From Acidobacteriota bacterium (GTDB lineage Bacteria > Acidobacteriota > Terriglobia > Terriglobales > Acidobacteriaceae), in assembly GCA_023410055.1 (NCBI GenBank), contig JAEYQK010000066.1:119750-183749 (forward strand): 64,000 bases of DNA, read 5' to 3'. The notes under the pieces were generated by a model. That model was not told where the DNA came from. It was given only the letters and a program-made list of their open reading frames with translations, and did not search any database. This document shows positions 16,556 through 24,793 of this stretch, piece by piece (position 1 is the first letter of the stretch; every line of letters begins with the position of its first letter). The position numbers and the translations under genes were made by a program.

Positions 16556-18817
16556 CTAGTTGACAGCTCTCTTCTTCTGCGCAGGCAGATCAAAGCGATC
16601 AAGATTCATCACCTTGCTCCACGCTGCCACGAAGTCCGTGACGAACTTCTCTTGGGAGTCGGCACAGGCATAGACCTCCGCGATGGCCCGGAGTTGCGAG
16701 TGCGAACCGAAAATGAGATCGATCCGGGTGCCGGTCCATTTGAGTTCGCCCGTCGCGCGGTCCCGCCCTTCATACACGCCGTCGGATGCAGCCGAAGGCT
16801 GCCACTCGGTGTTCATGTCGAGCAGGTTGACGAAGAAGTCATTGGTCAGCGTCTCGGGTCGTTTAGTCAACACCCCATGTTGAGACTGCTCGAAGTTAGC
16901 ATTCAACACGCGCATTCCCCCAAGGAGAACCGTCATCTCGGGGGCAGTCAGTGTCAGCAACTGCGCCCGATCCACCATTAGTTCTTCCGCGGACATTGGT
17001 CGTCTCTTCCGCAGGTAATTGCGGAATGCATCGGCGTCCGGTTCCAGCACGGCAAAGGCGTGCGCATCGGTTTGCTCCTGCGATGCGTCCGTGCGCCCCG
17101 GCGTGAAGGGTACTTTAACCTCGCGCCCAGCCTTCTTCGTAGCTGCCTCGACCGCTGCGTTTCCGGCGAGAACGATCAGATCAGCCAGCGAGACTTGCTT
17201 GCCCTTGCTGCCGTTGGTTTGCGCGCTGTTGAACTCGTTCTGGATCACTTCCAGTTTCTGCAAGACTTTTGTCAGTTGCTCCGGCTGGTTCACTTCCCAA
17301 TCCTTCTGCGGAGCCAAACGAATACGGGCACCGTTGGCGCCACCGCGCTTGTCCGATCCGCGGAAGGTCGAAGCCGACGCCCACGCAACCGCAACCAGTT
17401 CGGAGATCGACAGTCCTGAGGCGAGGATCTTCGCTTTGAGGGCGGCAGCGTCCTTGTCGTCAATCAGAGAATGATCCAAGGCCGGGACGGGATCCTGCCA
17501 CAGTTGCGGCTCCTTTGGAACGAGCGGACCGAGATAACGCGAGATCGGCCCCATGTCGCGGTGCGTGAGCTTGAACCACGCCTTCGCGAACGCCTCTGCA
17601 AACTCATCCGGATGCTCATAGAAACGCCGCGAAATCTTTTCGTACGCAGGGTCAAAGCGCAAGGCAAGATCGGTGGTCAGCATGGATGGCGCACGGCGCT
17701 TGGACGGATCGTGGGGATCGGGCACCGTGCCGGCACCTGCGTCATTCTTTGGTTTCCATTGGTAAGCGCCTGCCGGACTCTTGGTCAGTTCCCATTCGTA
17801 ACCGAACAGGTTCCAAAAGAAGTTGCTGCTCCATTTGGTCGGCGTGGTAGTCCAAATGACCTCCAGACCGCTGCCGATCGTGTCATTGCCTTTGCCCGTA
17901 CCAAATTTGCACTTCCAGCCCAGGCCCTGCTCCTCAATGGGAGCCGCTTCGGGCTCCGGACCTACCAAAGCTGCATCGCCAGCGCCGTGCGTCTTGCCGA
18001 AGGTATGACCACCAGCAATGAGCGCAACTGTCTCCTCGTCATTCATCGCCATGCGAGCGAATGTTTCCCGGATGTCTCGCGCCGCGGCGAGGGGATCGGG
18101 ATTGCCATTGGGCCCTTCCGGATTCACGTAGATCAGGCCCATTTGAACCGCGGCGAGAGGGTTCTCAAGATCACGGTCGCCGGTGTAGCGCTCGTCCGCT
18201 AGCCACTTGCCCTCGGCGCCCCAGTAGACGTCCTCGCTGGACTCCCAGACGTCCTCGCGCCCGCCGCCGAACCCAAAAGTCTTGAATCCCATGGACTCCA
18301 AGGCCACGTTCCCGGCAAGGATCATGAGGTCGGCCCAGGATATCTTTCGGCCATACTTCTGCTTGATGGGCCAGAGCAGGCGCCGAGCCTTATCGAGGTT
18401 CACATTGTCCGGCCAACTGTTGAGTGGTGCGAAGCGTTGTTCGCCAGAGCCTGCTCCACCGCGCCCATCGGAGATACGGTAGGTACCGGCGCTGTGCCAC
18501 GCCATGCGAATAAACAGTGGTCCGTAATGGCCGAAGTCAGCGGGCCACCATTGCTGAGATTCGGTCATTACAGCATGAAGGTCCTTGACCACCGCATTCA
18601 GATCAAGGCTCTGGAATTCCTGGGCGTAATTGAACTCCTTGCCCATCGGGTTGGAAATGGGTGTGTGCTGGTGCAAGATCTTCAAGTCCAGCTGGTTTGG
18701 CCACCAATCCGCATTCGCTCGCCGTCTGCGGGCTCCATGCGCTACCGGGCACTTCGGTTCTGTTGATGTTTCTTGAGGGACAGCAGCCCCCACTGCCGTA
18801 GCGAGTTCCTTTTCCAT
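16556..18817 (-). CDS. katG: Catalase-peroxidase KatG
   Basis: A 753-residue heme enzyme that degrades hydrogen peroxide. The distal site RMAWHSAGTYR gives Arg, Trp and His. The Tyr of the Met-Tyr-Trp adduct is in LIYVNPEGPNG, and the proximal His region is VALIAGGHTFGKTHGAG. The second, degenerate peroxidase domain is present (ELVAVAWASASTFRG). Length fits the family. The start at 18817 is set by an AGAAGGGA ribosome site; the open frame extends 57 codons further but overlaps the upstream regulator. The gene follows the PerR-like regulator by 53 bases, so the two probably form one transcript. Confidence 0.95.
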   Translation of the reverse strand: MEKELATAVGAAVPQETSTEPKCPVAHGARRRRANADWWPNQLDLKILHQHTPISNPMGKEFNYAQEFQSLDLNAVVKDLHAVMTESQQWWPADFGHYGPLFIRMAWHSAGTYRISDGRGGAGSGEQRFAPLNSWPDNVNLDKARRLLWPIKQKYGRKISWADLMILAGNVALESMGFKTFGFGGGREDVWESSEDVYWGAEGKWLADERYTGDRDLENPLAAVQMGLIYVNPEGPNGNPDPLAAARDIRETFARMAMNDEETVALIAGGHTFGKTHGAGDAALVGPEPEAAPIEEQGLGWKCKFGTGKGNDTIGSGLEVIWTTTPTKWSSNFFWNLFGYEWELTKSPAGAYQWKPKNDAGAGTVPDPHDPSKRRAPSMLTTDLALRFDPAYEKISRRFYEHPDEFAEAFAKAWFKLTHRDMGPISRYLGPLVPKEPQLWQDPVPALDHSLIDDKDAAALKAKILASGLSISELVAVAWASASTFRGSDKRGGANGARIRLAPQKDWEVNQPEQLTKVLQKLEVIQNEFNSAQTNGSKGKQVSLADLIVLAGNAAVEAATKKAGREVKVPFTPGRTDASQEQTDAHAFAVLEPDADAFRNYLRKRRPMSAEELMVDRAQLLTLTAPEMTVLLGGMRVLNANFEQSQHGVLTKRPETLTNDFFVNLLDMNTEWQPSAASDGVYEGRDRATGELKWTGTRIDLIFGSHSQLRAIAEVYACADSQEKFVTDFVAAWSKVMNLDRFDLPAQKKRAVN

Positions 18818-18870
18818 AAGTTCCCTTCTCCTATATAAGTCCAAGAAAGACTGACTTCTAAGCGCGAAGC

Positions 18871-19296
18871 TCAGCGCGAAGCACGTGGTGAAGCGCACTT
18901 CGCACAGAGCCCTCGCACAATCAGTTCGCATTCGCGAACTAGCCGTTTGCCGAGAGCACGTGAGGCGGGTCTGGGCACTTCGTACCACTCCATATCCTCA
19001 ACGTCACCGCAGCGGTCACAGATGAAGTGATGGTGTCGCATACCCCTGATATCAAAACGCGCGGCGCGGCCTTCGACGGCCACTTCGCGCACCAATCCCG
19101 CCGTCACCAAGTCTCGCAGGTTGTTGTAAGTGGTAGCCCTGGAAGAGCGCGGGTCCACGCGATTCACGGCTGCGAAGATCTCCGCCGCCGTGGGATGGCC
19201 GCTGTGCTCCATCAGGAACGCCATCACGGCGTATCGCTGCGGCGTGCACCGCAAGCCACTACCCTCCAAAGAACGTCTAATTTCCGCCGCATCCAT
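18871..19296 (-). CDS. PerR-like Fur-family peroxide regulator
   Basis: A 141-residue Fur-family protein with LRCTPQRYAVMAFLMEHSGHP, the recognition helix RATTYNNLRDL, and metal motifs RHHHFICDRCGD and LCAKCA. The Thr-Thr-Tyr-Asn-Asn recognition helix and its position next to katG favour a PerR-type peroxide sensor. A palindrome lies eight bases before the ATG, implying autoregulation of perR-katG. The ATG has no ribosome site, so translation may be leaderless. Confidence 0.85.
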   Translation of the reverse strand: MDAAEIRRSLEGSGLRCTPQRYAVMAFLMEHSGHPTAAEIFAAVNRVDPRSSRATTYNNLRDLVTAGLVREVAVEGRAARFDIRGMRHHHFICDRCGDVEDMEWYEVPRPASRALGKRLVRECELIVRGLCAKCASPRASR

Positions 19297-19303
19297 CAGG
19301 AAT

Positions 19304-19318
19304 TTAGATGATGTCTAA
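19304..19318. promoter_or_regulatory. PerR-box-like palindrome
   Basis: TTAGATGATGTCTAA is a 5-bp inverted repeat with a 5-bp centre and the same 15-bp frame as the B. subtilis PerR box. It sits directly in front of the regulator's start codon. Confidence 0.6.
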
Positions 19319-19516
19319 TGTGAGATTGTGTCGAATTATTTGCTCGTACTTACCAAGGCCCGGTTTTGACGAAATGCGCCTTAGCCGAATGGACAGGATG
19401 AACTTGATGCCAGTGTGTTCTTTTAGAAGCACATCCCGACTGCAAACGCCTTCCGCGCTGCATACAAGGTAGTCAACCAGAACAACGGCGATCTGATGTT
19501 TCCTTGCGATCCGCAC
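19304..19516 (-). pseudogene. Possible decayed receiver-domain fragment
   Basis: About 45 residues (IAVVLVDYLVCSAEGV then LLKEHTGIKFILSI) follow the spacing of the second half of a receiver domain around the phospho-acceptor Asp. The start and the acidic pocket are missing. The rest of the gap to 19713 holds nothing I recognise. Confidence 0.3.
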
Positions 19517-19713
19517 AGCTGTTCAACTCACGATGTGGCTAAAAGAGATTGTCCTAGTTGTGAGTAGCCCCCAACCAGCTTGGAGAAAACACATCTCACG
19601 TTCCCGGGTCGAACTAGCCAAGGAAAACAGCCCGAGAGGTCTCTGGGGAGGTTCCGCGCCAGCCGCAAGACCCTGCGCTAAAAACCCGCTGAACCGAGCG
19701 ACAAAATACGGAG

Positions 19714-22653
19714 CTATTGCAGCTTCGCGTATTCCGCCCTGGCTTCCTTCAGTATAGGAACGTCGGGGTCAGCGTCCTTCCAAAGCGTAAAGAAATCATA
19801 GTAGGCCGCTTTCGCCTTCGGAGTATCGCCTGCCATCGCGTACGCACGGCCCAGTTGAAGATGGGCTAGTGATCCGGTTAGGAAGTTAAACACGAGGCCT
19901 CGGTGATTGAGCAGTTTCCGGAACTCGGCGGCAGCGGCAGGCCCATTGTGCGCCAGCAGGTAGGCTTGGCCTCGCACATATGCGGGATAAGCAAAGTTGA
20001 TGAGCGATTGTGCCATACCGAGTTCGTAAGGCGCTGCAGCCTCCAGATCCTCGAGGGCGCGGGCGAAATCACCCTGGTTGACCTCGATAGCTGCATGGAT
20101 GGTGGGAATCCAGTAGAGCTTCACGAGGGTATTCGCCGGGTGGGCCTTCACTACTTCGTCGGCCAGCGCCCTGGCTCGCGCAGCATCCCCGATGCGAGCG
20201 AGAGCAAGAGCTGCGGCGAGTTTGACGTCCTTCCCTGGATACAGTGCCAAAGCTGCGTTTACACCTTGCCTGGCAGCGGAAGTGTTGCCCAATTCCGCCT
20301 CCCTCAGCGCAGCATTGACCTGCCACAAAGCTGCTGTCTCTTTCGAATCGGCGCGCAAAGCCGAGCCTATGGCCCTCCGCGTGAAGTCCCGTGCCCTCGT
20401 CATTCGCCCGTAGTAAGCCTCGGTGTCCGACTGCATCGAAAGGAACGCGTCTTCTTCTCCGGGCCTGCCCGCAACCCATGCTGCCTGTTGCTCCATCGCG
20501 GCGGCGTCTCCCTGCAGGAAAGCGACGGTGTAGAGATTATTGCGCAGCACCCCGCCATCCAGTTTGTGTGCGAAGGCCTGATCGAAAGTCGCTTTCGCTT
20601 CATCCAGTCGGTCCAAGACGAGGTACGACACTCCGAGATTCGAATAGTTGACGAGACTATCAGGCGCGAGCCGCCACGCTTCCTTAAGCTCGCCAAGAGC
20701 TTTCTCATTCTGCCCAATGTTGATAAATGTGATGCCCAGGTTGGAGTGGGGCGTGAAATCCTGCGGATAGCTCGCGATCCACATTTCGTAGGCCTCGATC
20801 GTCTTGTCCATCTCTCCTGTTGTAAGGAAATATGCAGATGTGATTCGCAGCCTTTCGCGCTCCGTAACGCGGCCCCGCAATTGGTACGCCTTGGTCGCAC
20901 ACTCCAGCGCCAGCGACTGTTGCCCGAGATTGCCGTACGCGACCGCCAGCGCGGTATACGCCAAAGGGAAATTGGGGTCTAGTTCCGTCGCACGCTTCAA
21001 GAACGGGATGGCCGGCGCATCTCCCTTTTTGGTGCTTGTCGTAATAGCCATGCTGTAGTTCTGTAGGGCTTCAAGAGAAGAAGTCGTGGCGTCAATCGGA
21101 ACGTTGAACTTCTGCACCGAGGGCAGCGACTCTCCGAGCTTGGCACGCAGGGTTGACGAGGTTCGGTTCAACGTTTTCAGGACGTCTTCCTTACTGGCGG
21201 CTTCAGCCTGTTCTTTGGCTAGGGTGTCACCCGTGCTGCAGGCGACCGCGGTCAGGTCCAGCAGATAGTGGCTGCCCACGCGGGAGATACCACCGCCCAG
21301 CAAAGCCTTGCTGCCGGTGCGCAGACAAAGCTCACGTCCCACATCCATGGTGATGCGCTCATCGGCAGAGCGGCCCATCATTCGCAAGGTTTCGCCGACC
21401 TTGCGATCGGAAAGCACATTCAGGAAAGGCGATTGCCCGAGTTCCACCGCCAAAGCCTGCTTCATGGCACCATCGAATACGGCATCTCCGGTGGTGTTGG
21501 TGAAGTCAATCAGCAGAATGGTGTCTTTCTCGGCGAGCGGCTTGGGTTGGCGCGAGCGGTAGTAGAGTCCCCCCGCGATCAATGCGGCAGCCACGGCGAC
21601 AACGAGAACGGTGATCTTCCAGATGTTTTTCTTCTTCGAAGAAGAAGCGCCGATCGTTCCAGCCATGCTGGACGGGTACCGCGCAGCAGCCTGGGCGGAA
21701 CTCGTCCCTGCCGTCTCCTGCGCGGCTACAGACTTTTCGGAGCTGGCGCGTGCCACACGGCCGGTCTCTCCGTCCCGCTTCAGTCGCTGCAAATCCGTGC
21801 GCATCTCCGCCGCGCTCTGGTAGCGGAGGTTGCGGTCTTTCTCCAGAGCCTTGTTGATGATGTCCTCCAGTTTGGGAGGGATACCGCGATTGAACCGAAT
21901 TGCGGGCGGCGGATCAGAATTGAGAATGGCGTCGATGATGACACCCGACGTTTCGCCATAAAACGGCAGATTCCCGGTTGCCATCTCATACAGCACCACA
22001 CCGAAGGAAAATAGATCGGTGCGCGCATCGAGTTCCTTCCCTCTGACTTGCTCTGGCGACATGTAGGCAACGGTGCCGAGCGTCGAACCGGGACTGGTGA
22101 GATGCTCCTCGTCCACCGTCCGCGTCTGTATGGTTGCGCCTGCGGTCTGACTTGAGGAGCGTGGAGTCGTGACTTTGGCCAGTCCAAAATCAAGGATCTT
22201 CGCGTGGCCGCGCTTAGTCACGAAAATGTTGGCGGGCTTGATGTCCCGATGAATGATCCCTTCAGAATGAGCCGCATCGAGGCCATCGGCGATTTCGATC
22301 GCCAGCGAGAGGAGCAAATCGGTCTCCATCGGGCGGGTTTCGATGCAATGCTTCAGCGTCATACCATCGAGAAATTCCATCACGATGAACGGCTGCTCGC
22401 CATGCCTGCCGATTTCGTGCATCGTACAGATGTTCGGGTGATTGAGAGCTGAGGAGGCCTTGGCTTCCCGCTCGAAGCGGCTCAGAGCCTGTGGGCTCTG
22501 CGCTACATCGTCGGGCAGGAACTTGAGGGCGACAAAGCGGCCAAGTTCGATGTCCTCAGCCTTGTACACAACGCCCATTCCGCCACCCCCGACCTTTTCA
22601 ACGATGCGGTAACGAGAGATTATTTGGCCGCTCAGTTGTGAATGGCTCGCCAA
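19714..22653 (-). CDS. Transmembrane Ser/Thr protein kinase with TPR sensor region
   Basis: 979 residues. The N-terminal Hanks-type kinase has a glycine loop GGGGMGVVYKAE, Lys44, catalytic Asp137 in IIHRDIKPANIF, Asp155 in the DFG motif and YMSPEQVRG. A linker is followed by one membrane helix near residues 345-368. The outer part contains a TolB/FlgO-like region (ILLIDFTNTTGDAVFDGA) and then TPR repeats to the end. This layout is common in Acidobacteria. The stimulus is unknown. The gene stands alone on the minus strand. Confidence 0.9.
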   Translation of the reverse strand: MASHSQLSGQIISRYRIVEKVGGGGMGVVYKAEDIELGRFVALKFLPDDVAQSPQALSRFEREAKASSALNHPNICTMHEIGRHGEQPFIVMEFLDGMTLKHCIETRPMETDLLLSLAIEIADGLDAAHSEGIIHRDIKPANIFVTKRGHAKILDFGLAKVTTPRSSSQTAGATIQTRTVDEEHLTSPGSTLGTVAYMSPEQVRGKELDARTDLFSFGVVLYEMATGNLPFYGETSGVIIDAILNSDPPPAIRFNRGIPPKLEDIINKALEKDRNLRYQSAAEMRTDLQRLKRDGETGRVARASSEKSVAAQETAGTSSAQAAARYPSSMAGTIGASSSKKKNIWKITVLVVAVAAALIAGGLYYRSRQPKPLAEKDTILLIDFTNTTGDAVFDGAMKQALAVELGQSPFLNVLSDRKVGETLRMMGRSADERITMDVGRELCLRTGSKALLGGGISRVGSHYLLDLTAVACSTGDTLAKEQAEAASKEDVLKTLNRTSSTLRAKLGESLPSVQKFNVPIDATTSSLEALQNYSMAITTSTKKGDAPAIPFLKRATELDPNFPLAYTALAVAYGNLGQQSLALECATKAYQLRGRVTERERLRITSAYFLTTGEMDKTIEAYEMWIASYPQDFTPHSNLGITFINIGQNEKALGELKEAWRLAPDSLVNYSNLGVSYLVLDRLDEAKATFDQAFAHKLDGGVLRNNLYTVAFLQGDAAAMEQQAAWVAGRPGEEDAFLSMQSDTEAYYGRMTRARDFTRRAIGSALRADSKETAALWQVNAALREAELGNTSAARQGVNAALALYPGKDVKLAAALALARIGDAARARALADEVVKAHPANTLVKLYWIPTIHAAIEVNQGDFARALEDLEAAAPYELGMAQSLINFAYPAYVRGQAYLLAHNGPAAAAEFRKLLNHRGLVFNFLTGSLAHLQLGRAYAMAGDTPKAKAAYYDFFTLWKDADPDVPILKEARAEYAKLQ

Positions 22654-22819
22654 TACGGGTCTCCTTCCTTGAGAACGCGCAAGTGAACCGATTGATGCCG
22701 GTCCATCCGAAGCCTGAGAAGTTCTGAAGCCTGCTGGATACCGCGAAAAACGCTAGGGCCCGAAGTACGCGTGAATGCTTTGGGGCTGGCGCCTGCCGCA
22801 CTTCCTAGAAGGGAACGCC

Positions 22820-22847
22820 GCCCACAACTCTGGACAGAGTTGTGGGC
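22820..22847. terminator. Strong 12-bp hairpin
   Basis: GCCCACAACTCT and AGAGTTGTGGGC form a perfect stem with a GGAC loop, followed on the plus strand by TTTGAT. It lies in the 532-base gap between the S53 operon and the kinase gene. The remainder of that gap (22654-23185) holds no gene I can support. Confidence 0.5.
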
Positions 22848-23185
22848 TTTGATGCGCAAACCAATTGCTCGGTTCGTTATTTTCGGGTGCATATAGGTTT
22901 TGCGAGCCTTCGTTGGTGTTGATCGCATGCCCATCCGGATATGTGATCCTGTCTGGTGGTCGGCTATCCGGAAACAATTTGTGCCACTTGGTTTCGCTCA
23001 GGTGCGACGTAGGATGGAGATCATCAAATCACCTTTGCGGGCGTAGTGCACCGGATGGCGGCTCATGGTGAAAAGTCTCCTGCCGTCGTAATCCGCACGA
23101 CAGTAACAGGCCAGAAGCGCTCGTCGTGTTTTCGGGCGAGAGGCTTAACGAGGCGAATCAGGACATCCCGAAGTACATGCTCACC

Positions 23186-24793
23186 TCATCCGAGCTTGCA
23201 ATTGCGTAGGGACTCCAATAGCCGCACTCCGTCCGGGGTGCCCAGGCCAGTGCACGGATTCCAACCTGGGCCGGCCTGATAAGCGCCGTTTTGGCCTTGT
23301 ATGATGGGCCTCAATGGTGAAACGGCGCTCGTTTCTGCAATTCGGTAGAGAGTCGGGGCGATTTGGCCACATCGGACTTTCAGCAGCTCGTTGAACCTCG
23401 CAACCAGTGCAGCCCAAAGTGGTGCGACTGCACTTGTTCCCGCCGAACTACATCGAAATCCGCCTACGAGAATTGCGCAGCCGTTGTGAGGATCTGCCGG
23501 CCCGGAGACATCAGGCACTCCTCTACCCACAAATCCTGACGGGGCCAGCGGGACCGAATGATTGCGTTGCCACTCTGGCAAAGCGAACTTGCGACTCACC
23601 CCACCTCCAGTTGCGGCTGGAAGCCCATGTGGACCGCAATTCCAAACGATCTCATCTGCAATTTTCGAATCCAACCGCCTCACGGTACTTCCACCACAGG
23701 CGAGAGCGTGTGGGCTACTGGCCGGGAAATTGACGCAGGGAAACTCGTCTGGCGAATCGTTGTCAGAGCCGGCATCGCCGGAAGACGCGCAAACGGTGAT
23801 GCCGCGGCGCGAGGCATCCGCAAGCACGTCCTCGATAGCTTGAAGATACGCTTCGGAGACGCGTGGCTCCGGCTCTCCCCAACTGATGGAAACTACGTCC
23901 AGCAACGGATCTTCATGGCTCACGGCACGACTCAGCGCATTGAACATACCTTGCTCGGTCATCGGTGCCATGTAGACAACTATGTGGGCACCAGGGGCGA
24001 GTGCTCCCACAATCTGGAGATCCATGGTGACCTCGACCGTGGCCTGTGCGTCAGCGAGAAGCTGCGCATCTACCGATTGCAGCGGGATCTTGCCTTCGAC
24101 CACCTCAATCCATTGCTGGATTGCCTGGGGAGGGGCCGGGCGGTTCTGCATTCCGTCGACGGATATAAATGTAACCTTCGGCGCTGTTAATTTCAGATCG
24201 GCAAAGAATATGTCGAGATCACGTTGATGAAATCCGCCGCCAAGTTCAATCAATCCGATTGTCTGGCCGCTCCCGTCAGCTTCTTCGGGAAAGGCATACG
24301 CAGTTGCCAGCTCTTGAACCGTCCAAAACGGGTTGGTTGTATCTGCATGATGCACTCGCACTCTCGAACTGAGTGGGCGAGCGCGCAATCCCAACACTCC
24401 TGCAACTATTTCATTCAGCGGCGGCGGCAAGCTCGGAGATGCAGCCAACCGACGATAACGCTTCCCACGATGCTCAACATCAATCAGCTTCACAGCAAAG
24501 GCGGCCTCCATCAAATCGGCGCGAGCGGAAACCGTCACGGAGCGGCGCTCAGCGGATGCATCGATAATCGACAATGAATGCTGGGTGCAGAATTCGAGCA
24601 CGGAGGCCATGTCTGTTTCCTCTGCAGCACTGTCGTGTGTCGAGCTCTCGTTCACTTTTCGCAGGACAAGGGTTACCTGCACCTCCAGCGCTGGATCTGT
24701 GGGACCAGACACGATTTCGTCTGCATGCGAAAGACGGTCATGATTCGACATCGGCACTCGGGCGCGCAAGGGCGCTGTATGCCCATGGCTCAT
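23186..24793 (-). CDS. S53 family serine-carboxyl peptidase (sedolisin/kumamolisin-like)
   Basis: 535 residues. The pro-region spans about residues 20-145 (LEVQVTLVLRK, LPPPLNEIVAGVLGL). The catalytic domain has Glu254 and Asp258 in ATVEVTMDLQI, the oxyanion Asp340 in SSGDAGSD, and the nucleophile Ser454 in GTSAVAPLWAAL. All four residues of the family are present. No signal peptide is seen. The ATG at 24793 overlaps the kinase stop codon (ATGA), which fixes the start and implies translational coupling. It is the last gene of the four-gene operon. Its clustered position suggests a role in processing the small peptide, but that is inference. Confidence 0.92.
   Translation of the reverse strand: MSHGHTAPLRARVPMSNHDRLSHADEIVSGPTDPALEVQVTLVLRKVNESSTHDSAAEETDMASVLEFCTQHSLSIIDASAERRSVTVSARADLMEAAFAVKLIDVEHRGKRYRRLAASPSLPPPLNEIVAGVLGLRARPLSSRVRVHHADTTNPFWTVQELATAYAFPEEADGSGQTIGLIELGGGFHQRDLDIFFADLKLTAPKVTFISVDGMQNRPAPPQAIQQWIEVVEGKIPLQSVDAQLLADAQATVEVTMDLQIVGALAPGAHIVVYMAPMTEQGMFNALSRAVSHEDPLLDVVSISWGEPEPRVSEAYLQAIEDVLADASRRGITVCASSGDAGSDNDSPDEFPCVNFPASSPHALACGGSTVRRLDSKIADEIVWNCGPHGLPAATGGGVSRKFALPEWQRNHSVPLAPSGFVGRGVPDVSGPADPHNGCAILVGGFRCSSAGTSAVAPLWAALVARFNELLKVRCGQIAPTLYRIAETSAVSPLRPIIQGQNGAYQAGPGWNPCTGLGTPDGVRLLESLRNCKLG

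Noticed and set aside
18818..18988. N-terminal extension of KatG by 57 codons
   Set aside because: It overlaps the upstream regulator gene and lacks a ribosome site, while ATG 18817 has a good one and gives family length.
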